DNA of 64,000 bases from positions 27,014,085 through 27,078,084 of the forward strand of contig CM070873.1 of NCBI GenBank assembly GCA_036365515.1, given 5' to 3'. The notes under the pieces are model-generated. The model worked only from the letters and a program-made list of their open reading frames with translations, was not told the origin of the DNA and made no database searches. Both the position numbers and the translations under genes were made by a program. Positions 31,901-45,419 of the stretch are shown here, one piece after another (within the stretch, counting starts at the first letter, position 1; the number at the start of each line of letters is the position of its first letter). The stretch is from Torymus aiolomorphi (lineage: Eukaryota; Arthropoda; Insecta; Hymenoptera; Torymidae).

Positions 31901-33130
31901 TCCTTAAACAAAAAACCGAAAAACGCAACACAGCTATCCAAAGCGAAACGTCGCGCGCTCGCGCGGAATATAGGTCGACTGCCGCCGACGTCCCACGCTT
32001 CCAGCGAAATAATTTTACAAAACTATTTTCGCGTCCTTTGTGTGCCCCGCGCGTGCAAAAAAGAAATGAGAAGAAAAAAAAAATGATCAGGATGCGCGCA
32101 GGTCGCGAAATAAAGCGGAAATGAAAGAATCGATACGTGCTCGTGTATACGTAACACTCGTATATATATATATAGACATACGTATATAAATAAAAAGAGC
32201 GAGAGGGAGAAAAATCGCGTCACGCTATAGCGGAGGCCCCGAGGGCTCGGGGGAATTACTTTTGCGGGGAGAATAACGCGAAATTTGCCGCAATTTTTCT
32301 CTTTCTCGTGTGTGGAGAAAAACGGGAGACGAGAGAGAGTAAAATTCCGGACGCCCGGAAAAGTGGGTGAAAATTTCACGACTTTAATTGCGAGCGCGAC
32401 GGTGCAGAGCAAATTTTCGAATTGTTAATCGCGGGCGCAGGGAAAAAGTTTCATTAAAAGAAGATTCGTGTAAAATTTTCACAAATTTTTTTACGTTCTC
32501 GTCGTAAGCGTTTTCGAGTAAAATTTTCTCTTTAAATGTGAATTATATATATATACACACTTTGAAACGTTTTTCTCTTTGCTGTACGTGACGTTGTATT
32601 GAGCAGATTTAACGCTCCGTAAAAATAACAGTAAAGGAGCTAGCACTGACGCAGCGCAGACGGCGTTACTTATTGGAAGCCCGACTGGAAAAGCTACGGC
32701 AAAGGAATGCGTTTTCCCCCGAGCTTTTACAAGAATGCAATAATAATATTTTCCTGTTATAATAATACGAACAGACTTTATAATCAAACGAAAAATAAAG
32801 CCCATATTCATCTTAGAACTCAACAAACACTCGGCAATCATCATTAACGCAAAGCGTCGCGCAGTCACAAATCAGAGTGTAACCTCTCTTATTTCAACTC
32901 GACGCGAAGAGAGCAAACTCTTGCCGAAGTAGGTGAAGGCGCGCGTGCAAGCCGGGTTTATTATGCGGACCAGATGCGCGGCTCGTGCTTATCAGGCCCG
33001 CGCTATCAGCTGCTGAGAGAGAGAGAAAGCGTGAGTGCGATGGGATTCCTGTCTGGCGCGCGCAGCGATGATGAATTACTTTTTAATTAAAGGCTCTACG
33101 GGTCTTTGATTGTTCTCAGCTATAGGGTTG
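31900..33130. other. CpG-rich non-coding region
   Basis: Contains CGCGCGC patches (31950-32010, 32930-33070), a TATATATA run (32161-32173), and a core TATCAGCTGCTGAGAGAGAG at 33005. Minus-strand frames of 125-129 codons (32023-32412, 32491-32868) contain low-complexity hydrophobic strings and no domain. Resembles two further skew blocks but with less clear arms. Confidence 0.35.
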
Positions 33131-33967
33131 CGCGAATGTGGGTTGAATGTAAATACTATGCTTGTAGGTGGAACGTTGTTGTAAATTCAGTGCTGAGATG
33201 GAATTTGAATTGGATTGAGTATATTTTTTAGTGTAACTTAGAGAAGATTTATTATTGTTTCCAAGATTATGTGCAGGAGATACATTTTTACCGGCTTTTT
33301 AAAAGAATTTTTGACAAAATTTTTATACATGGATCATGAGGCGCTGAACCTCTGTTGATATTCTCGAAAAATTCGAAATGCATATATTTAGATCACAATA
33401 ATATTTTGGGTCAAATCACGTCGCAATGTATTTTAGATATTTCGAGTTACCTTGGCGATAAAAAGTTTCTCGCGTGTGCTAAAAATAATATTGGAATATC
33501 TATAGCAACGATGTGAATGAAATTCGAAACGCTTTGTAATACAGTGTATTTCGCTTGTAACATATGTTACGTGACACGTACGTAATAGTGAAGCATTCTC
33601 AACGTTTGAGGTGAATAGGTTTACGTGAGGATAGTAAAAAGTAGGTGACGACATATTATATTTCATAAAAAGTTATGTTCGGAAAATCCCGAGGAAAAGA
33701 TGGAATTTTTTCCTCATTTTCAGGACACATATTTTATATTTAAGTATTCATTCAAAACGAAAGTATTTTATTTGAAATTTTTATTTTTATTTTCATTTTT
33801 ATAGATGTATGAATTGTATGAAAGACTTTTTTGTTAAAATACACATTCGTCAGAAGGAATTTACATTGAAGAAAAAATAATTCTTTTTTTGTTTAAAAAA
33901 GAGATGTTTTTATACTTATACTTATAATAACTTTTTGAGAAGTGGAAAAGAAAAAAGCGTATCTTCT
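33130..33967. other. AT-rich spacer
   Basis: No supported feature. Confidence 0.5.
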
Positions 33968-34233
33968 TCACTGATAAAAAGATTCATTTGACCCAAAGTC
34001 GCCGGCTTAACTGTTAACGAATATGTATTTGAATTCAGTCAAATGCAGATACATTAACAGTTAAGGAATGAATCATTTGATAAAAGTAACACTTGTGACA
34101 AAAAGCGATCGCGTATTAACTGTTAATAAATATTTTGTAACTGTTAAGAATTATTCATTTAGGTCAAATACTTGAAAAAATCGCCTTTCAAATGAATCGC
34201 GCATTTGCCTCAAATATTTCTTTCTATCAGTGA
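33968..34233. mobile_element. 266-bp TIR element, TCACTGATA termini
   Basis: It begins TCACTGATAAAAAGATTCAT and ends in the inverted form ...TTTCTTTCTATCAGTGA. The right end is nearly identical to the right end of the 47400-47804 element. The interior has four TTAACTGTTAA or TTAACAGTTAA-type words. Non-coding. Confidence 0.65.
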
Positions 34234-34239
34234 TTCTTT

Positions 34240-34680
34240 ATTTCTTCAATTTAACAAAATTCTCTATCGTCACTCCAAACCACCTCTACAAAACCTTCCT
34301 CGAAACACAACCCAAACTCAGCAACCAAAACCACCTATACCCACACCATCTCCCCTAATTTCCATCACCCACCTTGTATATATCAATTTCGCTCGAACCT
34401 CACGTGCGTGCGCGCGCGCTTCACAGAAAAAAATTCCCGGCGCGCACTTCGGATTCTCGCACGGACGCAACCGTATATACGCGGGATTTATCAGAGCGCA
34501 TTCCTCCTTTCGTCGTCGCCGTCGTCGCGCGTATAATATAAATCATCGCTGTCGGGGGAAATTCACCGCGATGATAAAAGAGGGAAATAACGAGTGCAGC
34601 GATTTGGCCGTTGTAAATACCGACAGGTGTGTAAGGTGTGAGATGTGTTTGGGCATTGGTTGAATAATAATAGATTTATG
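34240..34680. promoter_or_regulatory. CpG-rich block with sharp GC-skew switch, centre about 34480
   Basis: Left arm 34260-34375 is C/A-rich and nearly G-free, the core holds GCGTGCGCGCGCG and GTCGTCGCCGTCGTCG, and the right arm (34550-34690) is G-rich. A 152-codon frame runs through it but changes character with composition and shows no domain. Confidence 0.35.
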
Positions 34681-34681
34681 T

Positions 34682-34904
34682 GGGTCTGATGGTTGTATCG
34701 TTGGAATGCAAGGAAATAATCTTTTACAACTGATTAAAGGTATTAGACAATGGAAATTTCCATCTAGACCTTTGATTGCTATAAAGTTATTTTATACTAT
34801 AAAATACAAAATCTTCATGCGAAATTAGGGTTAATAAATATGACTGAAGTAAAATGAAGTTTTTTTTTATTTCGTTGCACTCGGACGTTGCAAACTTCCT
34901 ACCC
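34682..34904. mobile_element. 223-bp MITE, second copy of the 22049 family
   Basis: The left end GGGTCTGATGGTTGTATCGT and right end inverted GGGTAGGAAGTTTGCAACGT correspond to 22049-22256. Shared interior words include TCGTTGGAATGCAAG and ATTTCGTTGCAC. It is more diverged at the termini than the first copy. Confidence 0.65.
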
Positions 34905-35172
34905 ACAGGATTGTTTGGTAGGTGAATATATAAGGAGGTTGAAAGTTTTGTTTGTGATAAGAATTTAGAATCCATATAAGGAAAACAAATTTGAGGAGTA
35001 ATGTTAAAAGCTGTTTTAATTTTTTGTATAGAATTCATTATCGAAATGAAATAAAAATTTGTAAGAACTTTACCATCCAAAATGATTGAAATTATCAACA
35101 TGAATGTCAAACAAAGACAACGGTAATAATAATTTATAGTTTATAGTATAAAAATATAATTAATTCTTTTAA
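34905..35172. other. AT-rich spacer
   Basis: No supported feature; a minus-strand frame at 34787-35110 is compositional. Confidence 0.4.
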
Positions 35173-35613
35173 GGTAGTTCCTCAATATTCGTGAAGATGC
35201 AGGGATTAAAACGCCAAAAAATTCTATTACAACCTTTAAAAAACAAAGAATGTTTTCCAATTTTTTAATATGTAGATTGCCGACCTAATTTTCAAGAAAA
35301 AAGTTATTGAACATGGTTTCTTTTACATTGAAAGCTAATGAGGGATATGTAACCTATAACAGGATTACTTCATCAAAAAATGGGACTTCAAAAAGAAAAA
35401 CATAGCTTAAGAAGGATGAAATTCGGCTCTTTCTTTCAAGTTTATGAAAAATGTGTCAAGCCGAACTCTTTAAAAAGATATGAATGATTATAAACACAAA
35501 TAGCAGACGACATGCATTAGTCCGAGAGAGACAGAACGATGCGCATGGTATAGGTTCTGCTCTCACTGAGCGTACTAAACTATAGTAGGACTATAGCGTA
35601 TTAAAGAACTACC
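35173..35613. mobile_element. 441-bp TTAA-type MITE, GGTAGTTC termini
   Basis: GGTAGTTCCTCAATATTCG at the left and the inverted GGTAGTTCTTTAATACGC at the right, flanked by TTAA (35169-35172) and TCAA (35614-35617). The terminus resembles GGTGGTTCTTTCATG at 14974, suggesting the same superfamily. It contains a GAGAGAGACAGAACGATGCG segment related to 28955 and 38800. Confidence 0.6.
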
Positions 35614-35617
35614 TCAA

Positions 35618-36060
35618 AAGGTGTTATCAAATTCTTCTTATAAGTATATTTTTCTTCCGCACAAAATGGAATTCGCGGCAAGTGATTGGGAAATATAAAA
35701 ATAAGCACAAAACGCTTCCAAAGTTTCGTTTCTTCTCATGCTTTGATTAGTACCATATTCAAAGGTTACGCAACAACTAATCACAAACGACAAAATGAAC
35801 AACTTCGCTTCTTCTTAGCAACGGTCTTTATTTATTTTTCGAACTAATCGCAACCTTAGTAAATATATGTATATAATCAGTAATGATGAATTTACATAAA
35901 CGATTTTTTCTACTTTTTGAGTATTTATAATTAATATGTATCCGTAACAACTTTATTACCACAACTTATCAATTTATAATTTAAATCTTACCTTGAACGC
36001 TGATTACAACAGTCTCATATATATGATTTATAACAGTCATATTCATTATATTATCATATA
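35618..36060. other. AT-rich spacer
   Basis: No supported feature. Confidence 0.5.
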
Positions 36061-37380
36061 CCTCTATTCAAAAATTCCGCAATCTTCGTGAACAATAAAC
36101 AAACCCGAACCCTTCGAAAACACAATTCAAAACTCATCGCGCTCCTCTGCAAAAAAAGCTTGAAAACCCAATTTACTTATCGCCCTGTACACAAAAGCAG
36201 CACGTCACTCGGCATCGATTTTGCTCTCTGCAATCCTCGAATCTTCTCCTCCTCCTCCTCCCCTCGCTATATACGCGCGCGCACTCATCGAATTTCCGGC
36301 GAGCGGTGATCGTGACAGCCGCGAGCGGCGATATCGATTTGCCCCCTCCTCCCTCCCTTCTCGTGTATTAGGCGGGTACTACAGGCGGAATTTTCATTGG
36401 CGATGCGTTTGACAAAGTCTGTAAATGCGAATTTCATTCGATGAAATCGAGTTGTTGTTGTTGTTGGCGATAGGATGGCATTGACGTTGTCCGCTAGCTC
36501 CTTCTGGTTAATGGAAAAGAAAGTTAGACGTATAGTGCTGGATATATTTTATTTCTACAATTGTAAACACTGTATACGGTATATAATTCGCGAAATATAT
36601 AAAGTATACTCATAACCCCGCCGTTATTACGTCCTTTTAGGACCGAAATTCAGCGGCACTTTTCAATAACCTCGGTCTCTCTAAAATCACTTAATTTTGA
36701 AAACCCGCGACGCGCCCGTCACTTCAAAGGCTGTCTGTACCTCGCATCCACATATTTTCTTAAGCATATCAATTTATACACCGCGTGGAACTCTAATATC
36801 GAAATCATTACTTTCTCCCGAGAGCGAGCGGTAAACACATTCTTTTTTCCGCAGGCGCGCGTGCAATATCGGTTTATTTTTGCAACGCGCCGCTTTGAGG
36901 GACAAAATAGCGGAAACTCGCGCAAAAGAGACTCTCTCTCTCTCTCTCTCTCCCCGGCGGAGTGAGACACGCGCGCATCCTTCGCGCTATCCGTCTTTTT
37001 TTATTTTTATTTTATATTTACTATACTTACCTACCCTGGCGGGGTTTATATTAAGTGTGCATCGTGTACACACGCGCGGAGAGAACAAATTGCGGAATGG
37101 AGTGGGGGAATTTTTATCGGAGGGCTCCGCTTTCGGGATTCGCGGAGAGGCGAGACGTGAAGTGAAAAATTGTAAATAGTGCTGTAGCTTTCTGTCGGAT
37201 GTACACGTGCGCTTATCTAATCGCTCTCTGTTTGCCCGTCTTGTTGGTTTTGAAAGAGAACCTGTGCAACTCATGCCTCTCTAGATTAGATATACATAAA
37301 AAACTTTTGTTTCTCGAGCGCGCCTCGACTTGGCTACCGAACTGTGTTTATGTTTTTTCCTGGAGGTGCGATTAAAATTT
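36060..37380. promoter_or_regulatory. CpG-rich region with skew switches, centres about 36290 and 36980
   Basis: The first block is C-rich at 36095-36260 (CTCCTCCTCCTCC), has a CGCGCGCGC core, and becomes G-rich after 36420 (GTTGTTGTTGTTGTTGG). The second has a (CT)n at 36932-36951 and a G-rich arm at 37075-37170. No exon recognised. Confidence 0.3.
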
Positions 37381-37690
37381 TACTAAGCCTTATCAATAGC
37401 AAAATGCTATTGCATATAGCTATCGTTACGCGAATTTAATATACAAGCTGATATTGCTTTCGAATTGCGCACGGATACATAATGTAATATACGAGCTATA
37501 AATTTGAATATGTAACTTGCTGGACAATATCATCTCGTATATTATATATTTGTCAATTGATGAAAATATTATAATTTTCATCTAAAACGCTCGTTTCATT
37601 TGACCCCATTTGACGATAAAGCAATTTAACTGAAAATTCCCTCTCAAAATTTCCTAAATCGAATGACAGAAATTAAACCTTTCCATTTTT
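37380..37690. other. AT-rich spacer
   Basis: No supported feature. Confidence 0.5.
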
Positions 37691-38240
37691 TTGTTCTCTC
37701 TCTCTTTCTTTCCCTCTTTTCATCCTCGACCCAACCGCACGGCGACGTTGAACTTTTCCGCAACTTTATACTACTGCCAGTCCAGCGCAAATCCGCGTGA
37801 GAAATCATAAAAGTCGGACTCTTGCGATCGGTAATCCGCGCAGATTATGCAAATAAGCCGTGCGGGCGCGCGCGAATCGTCAGAGACTGAGTTACGAGCG
37901 CGGTGGCGGCGGCCTATAGCCTATTAGGCGGATTTTCCAAACGGTGGCCGGGTTTCCGGAAGCCTGGAGGGGCAAGATAGCGTCGCGGAAAATTTGGGTT
38001 AGGAGAGGGAGAGGGAGATGTTTCTTTTTTTTTATTTTTTAGATTGGTTCGTGCGGTTACAACTTTAGGTGATTGGCGGTTTGGCGCTGAGCGGAATGAG
38101 GGTGTCGTGGTGGATGTGTAAAGAAGAGCCTGTTTAAAGCCAAACTTTCGTGCTTTAAGTAAAAATAGAGGCTTGGAGGGTAAGGAAGTTGCTGTGATAG
38201 AAACTGTTTACTTAACGAGGTATTTGGTAACGGCCGAAAG
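37690..38240. promoter_or_regulatory. CpG-rich block with skew switch, centre about 37890
   Basis: C/T-rich left (37695-37800), core with GGGCGCGCGCG and GGCGGCGGCC, G-rich right (37960-38180). No exon recognised. Confidence 0.3.
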
Positions 38241-38339
38241 AGTCACGTAACTAAGGAAACCCTGCAAAATCGAGCAAAACATAATGAATGCATGTATAAT
38301 TTTTCATTACGTATTTAAGACCTGTTAAGGGGCTACTAT

Positions 38340-38869
38340 ATATACGGAGAGAATTTTCGCGTGAAAAATGAGGTAACATTTTGCTAAACCTGCGGAACAA
38401 CTGAAGCTGTTACGAAAAATTATTGATACGCTAATTTTTTCTAACCGCTTCATTGGTTTCATAACCCATAACTGTTTAAAGTATTTTAAAAAAACCTCTT
38501 ATAAATCCCTTTTTTTTAAGATTACACTTTCTAAGTATATAAAAAGGTATGTACCTTGGTGGAAATCCAAAACATTTTATAACTAATAACTGACCATTTA
38601 TATTAAAAACTTGCTATAAAATGGGAATTTATCTTGTCCAGTTTCTAGCTCCCGACGAAATGAATGAAAAATAGAATGGGATTTTCGAAGACAAGCACAA
38701 TTAAGCTTGTTCTTGAGTATTTTAAAAGTATTAAAACTGATCAGTTACTTTAGTCTGGAAGTGGCTAGCAGAAGGCTTGCTGTTATGACAAGGCGCGAGA
38801 GAGACAGAATCAGATGGAGAAATAAAAGTTTTGCTGAATTATTCGCACAATGAGTACAACTGATTTATT

Positions 38870-38870
<1 letters not shown>
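38340..38870. repeat. decayed dispersed repeat related to 28690-29160
   Basis: 38780-38845 (TGCTGTTATGACAAGGCGCG, then GAGAGAGACAGAATCAGATGG and an A-rich string) matches 28955-29010. A CGGAGAGAATTTTCGCG string at 38345 resembles the ACACGGAGAGAAATTT terminus at 23491. Boundaries unclear. Confidence 0.35.
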
Positions 38871-39725
<855 letters not shown>

Positions 39726-40900
39726 CCACCTGTAATTAATGGCGAGAAGCACTTGGTTAATTAAGGCCGTGTGCGCGCTCGCACCCCGTATTAATTCTCC
39801 CTCCCCTTTCTCCCCGCGCTCCACTATATCAACGCGGCCTCAAAGGACTGTTTCTTTTCCTCGGAAGCATTACACGCTCTACAAACGACGAGGGTTCGAT
39901 ATCTCTCGTGGGATATACACACACGCTATATGCATTATTTTTAGCCCCGGGAAATTCCCCTATATATAGGGGAGGACAGGAGATGATTTTCTCTCTCTCT
40001 CTCTCTCGTTCGCCCTGCCGCCTCGAGATGAAATTATCGCGACGCGGGGCAGATTAAATTTTCGTTTGCATGCAAACAACGATTAGATACGCGGGGCTCT
40101 TATCTGGCCGAGATTGCTTGTGGCGCGCGTGGGCCGCTGCTGCTGCTGGAAAAGTTTCACCCGAGAGTTATGGGTTCATTTGGCGGAGGCGCTGTACTGT
40201 ATTTGCTCTCTCGCTGCGAATAAGTGCTTAATTTTCTTATTACAGTTTGGAATTTTGATTCCCAACTTGTCGTCTACTTTGTCACTCCGAGACTGATAAG
40301 CGCAGAGAAGAGAATAATAACAGCAATTAATATCTTTCTATGTACTCGGGATGACGAATGCTTTGTTTGTTTCGATGTACATCTTCAATCATTAATATTG
40401 TTCTTTTTACAATCTGCAACCTTATTTCTCACGGAAACTTGAAATATTCCGTCGAATTTTGCTTCTTCTTCTTCTTCTTCTTCTTCTTCTTGTTCTTCCC
40501 CGCAACTTTGTATCCTAACGACGGGTCTTTTGGTGCTCTATAACCCCTCGACGACATTATGCGCACATTTTCGCCGCACAAAAGACGCGAGTGATCGCCC
40601 GCGCTTCGGAAATGATAACGGAATGATTTCCACGAGGGATGTGCGTTGTTATCGTGCAGAGGATATAGCAGGAGAGGAAAAAAACTATTTCCATAAAGGC
40701 GTGACCCTAACCTCTTTTCCCTCTTGAGAGTTTCTCTCTCGAGGGCGTAACAGCCGGAGAGGAGGAGGAGGTGGAGGAGGAGGAAAGGGCTTCCTGCCGT
40801 GGGTATAAAAAAAGGCTCGCGACAAGTAGCTCCCGCCCGACGCCCATTGTCGTGTATTTCTAGCTCCCCTCGTCGTTATATTTTCGGCCATGATATGGTT
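39726..40900. promoter_or_regulatory. CpG-rich region
   Basis: Contains C-rich (39775-39870), a (CT)n run (39989-40008), GCTGCTGCTGG (40136) and a (TTC)n tract (40462-40491), then a GGAGGAGGAGG run (40758-40785). No coding exon recognised despite several 60-76-codon frames. Confidence 0.35.
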
Positions 40901-41400
40901 ATTAAATTTGTCGAACTAGGAAAATCCAAACGCGCTGCGCGCATACTATTTTGTTTTTTTTAGGTTATGGATATATAATTTTTCATTATGATTTCATTTT
41001 AATTGGTTTAAATGATAGGATAATCAGATCATTTTTCAAAGCATGACAAAATTAATCTTTTTATTCTAATTTGATTTAATTATTTAGTTTAATTCGTTTC
41101 AATATATAGTTAAGAATAAAAATTCAATTTAAAAAATTCCAATGTAGCGGAAGTAGCGAATTTTCGCGCCTATTCCTTACAGACCAATCAAAATTACTCT
41201 TTAAGTGCTTCACAACATCCGGCCACCGTTTTTTAAAGAGAGGAGATTATAAGTGCTTCACAACATCAGCCCATCGTTTTTTTAAGAGAGGATTACCGTG
41301 ATAATGTATTGTCGTAATTGATACGTATGAATATTCTACTGTTTATCTAACGTTTATATAAAGATAATTCAAAACCATTGTTACTTTCTTTCAGTCGAAA
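40900..41400. other. AT-rich spacer with a local duplication
   Basis: AT-rich, with a tandem duplication listed separately at 41203-41294. Confidence 0.5.
41203..41294. repeat. 48-bp tandem duplication
   Basis: AAGTGCTTCACAACATC followed by a CCACCG/CCATCG and TTTTTT-AAGAGAGGA segment occurs twice back to back, at 41203-41248 and 41251-41294, with a few differences. Confidence 0.85.
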
Positions 41401-42700
41401 CCGTGGCGTCTAAAAATGTACCCCCACGTAGCGATCTCAAAAATAATCTATCCTTAAACTACCCTTATCGATCTATCCCCTCCCCTCCCGGCCCTAAAAA
41501 AAAAACACAGCGTCAGAACACGAAAACTTATGTTCGAATCCTCGGGAGGACAAAGGACACGCGCCACATGCCACCCCTCAGCTATTCCACCGCAGAACTT
41601 CTCTCTCCTCTCTCACTTTCTGTCTGTCCATTCTCGTCGGCACGCGCGCATCCGAACTCGATAAGAGAACCGGTGTATATACACGTACATTGCCATTGTT
41701 ATCGCCGTCGTCTTGGTCGAGAGATAGCGAAGGCGCGAACCTAACCTCAAAAGCCCGACTACGTCACACACATACACAGTCGCCAGTTCTCTGTGCAAAC
41801 GTTTGCCGAGAGTCGAGAAATTTTGTTTTTTCTCTCTCTCTCTCTCCTCTTTATGATCGTGATATACATACATCATGCGAGCCAGATTTTTCTGCTTTTT
41901 TCTCGCGGCCTGGATGATGTAAGAACTTTGAGGATTGCAGAGAGGGTACGCGCGTTATATATACAGCACGGTTTTCGAAAAAAAAAAGATGATTTTTCCT
42001 TTTTGTATATTTTTAGATCGAGATTTTGCGTGTGCAAGTGGTAAAACAAAGCCTGAATTAGCCTATTCTTAGCCCTGAATAGATACGATGCAGCAGCTAG
42101 CGAGCTCGCGGAAGCCTTAGAGACTTCAGTTTTAAAAATAGAACGCGCCTCGCGGCTTGCCCGAACGAGAGAGCTCAATTTGAATAAAGAAAACAAAGAA
42201 GAAAAAGAAGTGTAGCTCAAAGCCTTAATTATAGTACCTTAATTTGCACAATGCGCGGTCCTCGTGGCAAATAATTTCTTCTTCCTCTCACCCGTCGCGA
42301 TCGTTCACTCCGATTGCGCGCAGATAAATATTCGCAAGCACTGTCCCACTCTTCCGCCCCAAAGGACCGCGGTATGAGTAACGAGCTTATTTTTCACACG
42401 GCAAAGTTTACAATCATCCGGCTTTTTAGAAACTTCCTTTGGAGAAAAATTACACCCACGGTCGCGAGGCTAGAATTATACCCGGGACTGATTAAAATCC
42501 AATCTGCAACTGTCCGCTGATGTAACCGCCGAGCTGACTTCTATGGCATTATAGCCGTCACCGCCGGTCAGTCCCAGCGGACGTGTGCGAGGTGTTGCGA
42601 GGACGGATGTGTTGCACGTGCGACTGCCTGTCTTATCGAGTTGTGCAATGGGCTGCTAAATTTAAATAGATAAGGGAACCGGTATTTTCAAGCTTGGTGA
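41400..42700. promoter_or_regulatory. CpG-rich region with GA/CT repeats
   Basis: C-rich stretches (41415-41500, 41570-41640), a (CT)n run (41832-41848), CGCG patches and GATAAG words, then G-rich 42580-42660. Frames of 75-115 codons on both strands are compositional. Confidence 0.3.
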
Positions 42701-43110
42701 GCTTTTGGTGCAGGTTTATATTGTTGCTTATAGTTTGTCATTGTTTATGGTGATTTTTTTCGTCGAAAGCGATTGTATTTTCGTATAGATTATGATGGAA
42801 AAGAAGGTTTGCGAGGGAATGCTACACTTAGAAATATGGAGTAAGGTATGTAGGAAGTGAAGTACAGAGAGTTCACGATCTTGCTATACTTGTCTGTATC
42901 TACTGCTACGAATTTCTCCTGAATTCAGATGTTAAAGTATACGATTTGAAATTTTCTTTTTTCGTGGGTAGCTCAAATATAACTTATGAGAATTTATATA
43001 ATATACAAACTCCATACTATACCCCACATATAATATACAAGTTCATGATGCATTACATGCATCGCAACATTCCGATTATCTATAAATTTAATTCATACCC
43101 TCGAATCAAA
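42700..43110. other. AT-rich spacer
   Basis: No supported feature. Confidence 0.5.
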
Positions 43111-43960
43111 AGGATTATCAGCTTTGAAACGCCAGATTCTCTAATTCGCAAAAATCAAGGGACCCTCATCCCCTTCCACTCACCCCACGATCGTCTCGAG
43201 CCACAAACTCAACTAGCCGCGCGTCGAGGTTCCTTTCTCCTCCCTTTTCCCACCTCTCGCCCCATTTCGAACAACGCAATACTTCCACCGGCAAATTTAC
43301 CCCTCCCCTCTCTCTCCCTCTCGCAACAATCGTCGCTCCCTCTCAACCCCCCTCGCAGGAGCTCGATAATAACAACGCAGAGCGTTACATTCGCGTGGAA
43401 CTGACACGGCGCGATAAGGACTCTGCCTACCCACACGTATACACACACCGAGCTTTTTCGAGGGAACGCTGACGTCACTCCCTCTCCGTCTTATCTCCTC
43501 GCTCTCTTGCTCGCGCGCTTATCGCTGCTCGCCGCGGGCGCCTGACTCCTGTGTTCTCTTCTCGACGACGGAGACAGAGTGTAACGTGCGAGGTGCAGGT
43601 GACACACACGCGTGTGCGGAAGATTAGCAGAGGTATATGCACGTGTTTAGGTAGAAAGAGGATGTATGACTGGATGAGGATTTTGAAATGGCGGAGAGAT
43701 AAGGATTCAGTGGGAGAGAGAGAGAGAGAGGGGGGATATAGGGTTCAGACAATGGAAAATGGGAATTGAAAAAGTAAGAGCTGCGTCGTAAAAGTATACG
43801 GGAGTATGGTACTTGCCGCGCTTTCGCCCTCGAGTTGGGAGTAAGTTCGTCGACGAATGAACTCTCTCCTGCACTTTTCAAGACTTTTTTTATATATGCA
43901 CTCTCTCTCTCTCGGTTTTATCACAGTTGGATTTTGCGATGAATATATCTTGGCGTAGAG
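43110..43960. promoter_or_regulatory. CpG-rich block with sharp GC-skew switch, centre about 43520
   Basis: Left arm 43160-43380 is strongly C-rich, the core is at 43500-43540 (GCGCGCTTATCGCTGCTCGC), and right arm 43640-43770 is purine/G-rich with a GA run (43714-43730). A 152-codon plus frame in the left arm is compositional. Confidence 0.35.
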
Positions 43961-44426
43961 CCCTGGGTAAATGGAAAATTGAACGAAGGAATTTCGAAAT
44001 GTGTTTTATATTATGTTGCCGTAACGGTGGGGAGGATGTGTGCTGGGTTCTTGTAATGTCATGTTCGAGAGATGGAGTATTAATTTAGTTTCCGATGAAT
44101 TTATTCATCGGTCTTCATACCGTTGCAGTTTGGGTATCAGTATACCAATGTTACCATACTCAGGGAATTAGCGTAGTTTTGGAAAAAAAGAGATGCAACG
44201 GGTAATGTTTCTTTAACGAACGTGCAGGTTATAAGTTGATCTAGCGCATTACAGAGATAACGGAAATGGAGCGGGAGTTAGGTATCCTACGCTATTTGTA
44301 CGGAAACATAACCGTACAATAATTAAAAACATAATTTAAGAGTTAAGACACTTTTTTAATGATTTGTGATAGTATGAGTGTCCACGGATTCCCTGCATTC
44401 AGGCGTTCCAATAGCACTTTCCATAC
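43960..44426. other. AT-rich spacer
   Basis: G-rich at first, then AT-rich; no supported feature. Confidence 0.45.
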
Positions 44427-44846
44427 TACACTTAAGAAGTGACTTGATCTATTAATCAAGTAATCACTTAAGACACAAAAATTGTGAAGTGAATTTTGAT
44501 CGGTATGGTCTTTCCATTGTATAGCAGCATGCAATTGGTGGACTTTGTCAAATCACCTCGCTTCTGATTGCGACTTTCTAAATGTGAATCGGTGAAATTG
44601 ACTGAAAATTAGTTATAAGTATATCAAATCAACTGAATTTTAAATTACACTGAATATTTTATTTCATTTGGTATACTTATAACTAATTTTCAGTGAATTT
44701 CACGGATTCAAATTTAGAGAGTAGAGAAATAATAAGATAAATAAGAAAAAAATAAGAAATAATAAGAAATAATCGTTATTACAATTATAACTTCCCATAA
44801 TAATTTGTTACTAACGATAATTCAATAAATATCTGAAAATATAAAT
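44427..44846. repeat. two small palindromes, CTCTAAATTTGAATC type
   Basis: A hairpin at 44427-44471 pairs CTTAAGAAGTGACTTGAT with its near complement. A second at 44591-44703 pairs GTGAAATTGACTGAAAATTA with its complement and is followed by TTCAAATTTAGAGAGTA, the terminal motif seen at 27858 and 28205. Confidence 0.55.
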
Positions 44847-45099
44847 CCTGGTAAAAATACTAACCAACGGTTGGCGAACCGTTCGTCAATTTTTAAATTA
44901 AAAACGTCACACCATGATTATGTTGCTATTGTCGACGAAGAATAACTATTTATACATGTGGACATATTATATTGTAGATGCTTTAAAATATAGTGATAGT
45001 TTAAAATAGTTTTAATTAAATTTTGATGTTAATCTTAAGTAAAAATACTTCCATTTGATTAACATGTTAACCAACGAAGTTGGTCTATTTTCTACCAGG
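44847..45099. mobile_element. 253-bp MITE, CCTGGTARAAATA termini
   Basis: The left end CCTGGTAAAAATACTAACCAAC and the right end, inverted, CCTGGTAGAAAATAGACCAAC form an imperfect inverted repeat of about 21 bp. The same TCTACCAGG end occurs at 30071-30079 inside another element. Interior AT-rich, non-coding. Confidence 0.6.
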
Positions 45100-45365
45100 G
45101 AAATATCAATCTTTTTTCAATCATCACATCAGATTTACTGGACTAATAAAATAGTGAATATTCACTATTCTACGGTGGAGCAATTTTAACTAATGCTTAG
45201 TGCATGGTTTTTTCACTAATTCAACTTTAGAGAGTAATGTCTCCTCTCTAAACATAAATCAGTGCATATTATGCACTGAAACCAAATAAGTGGTATACTT
45301 GTAACTGATAACCAGTGAAAATCCACTGATAATTAGTGGATATTACACATTATTAAAATTTAGAG
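45100..45365. repeat. cluster of GTGAATATTCAC-like palindromes
   Basis: Successive short palindromes (AGTGAATATTCACT at about 45153, AGTGCATATTATGCACT at about 45262, CCACTGATAATTAGTGG at about 45325) lie between TTTAGAGAGTA (45230) and AAATTTAGAGAGC (45356). Same family as 27858-28210. Confidence 0.5.
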
Positions 45366-45419
45366 AGCATATAAAAAAGCGAAAATATTAAGAAGCATAA
45401 TGTTTTATCGTGTCTGCAT

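Noticed and set aside
43209..43881. Overlapping frames on both strands of 72-152 codons
   Set aside because: Explained by the strong C-rich and G-rich arms, which lack the TA needed for stop codons.
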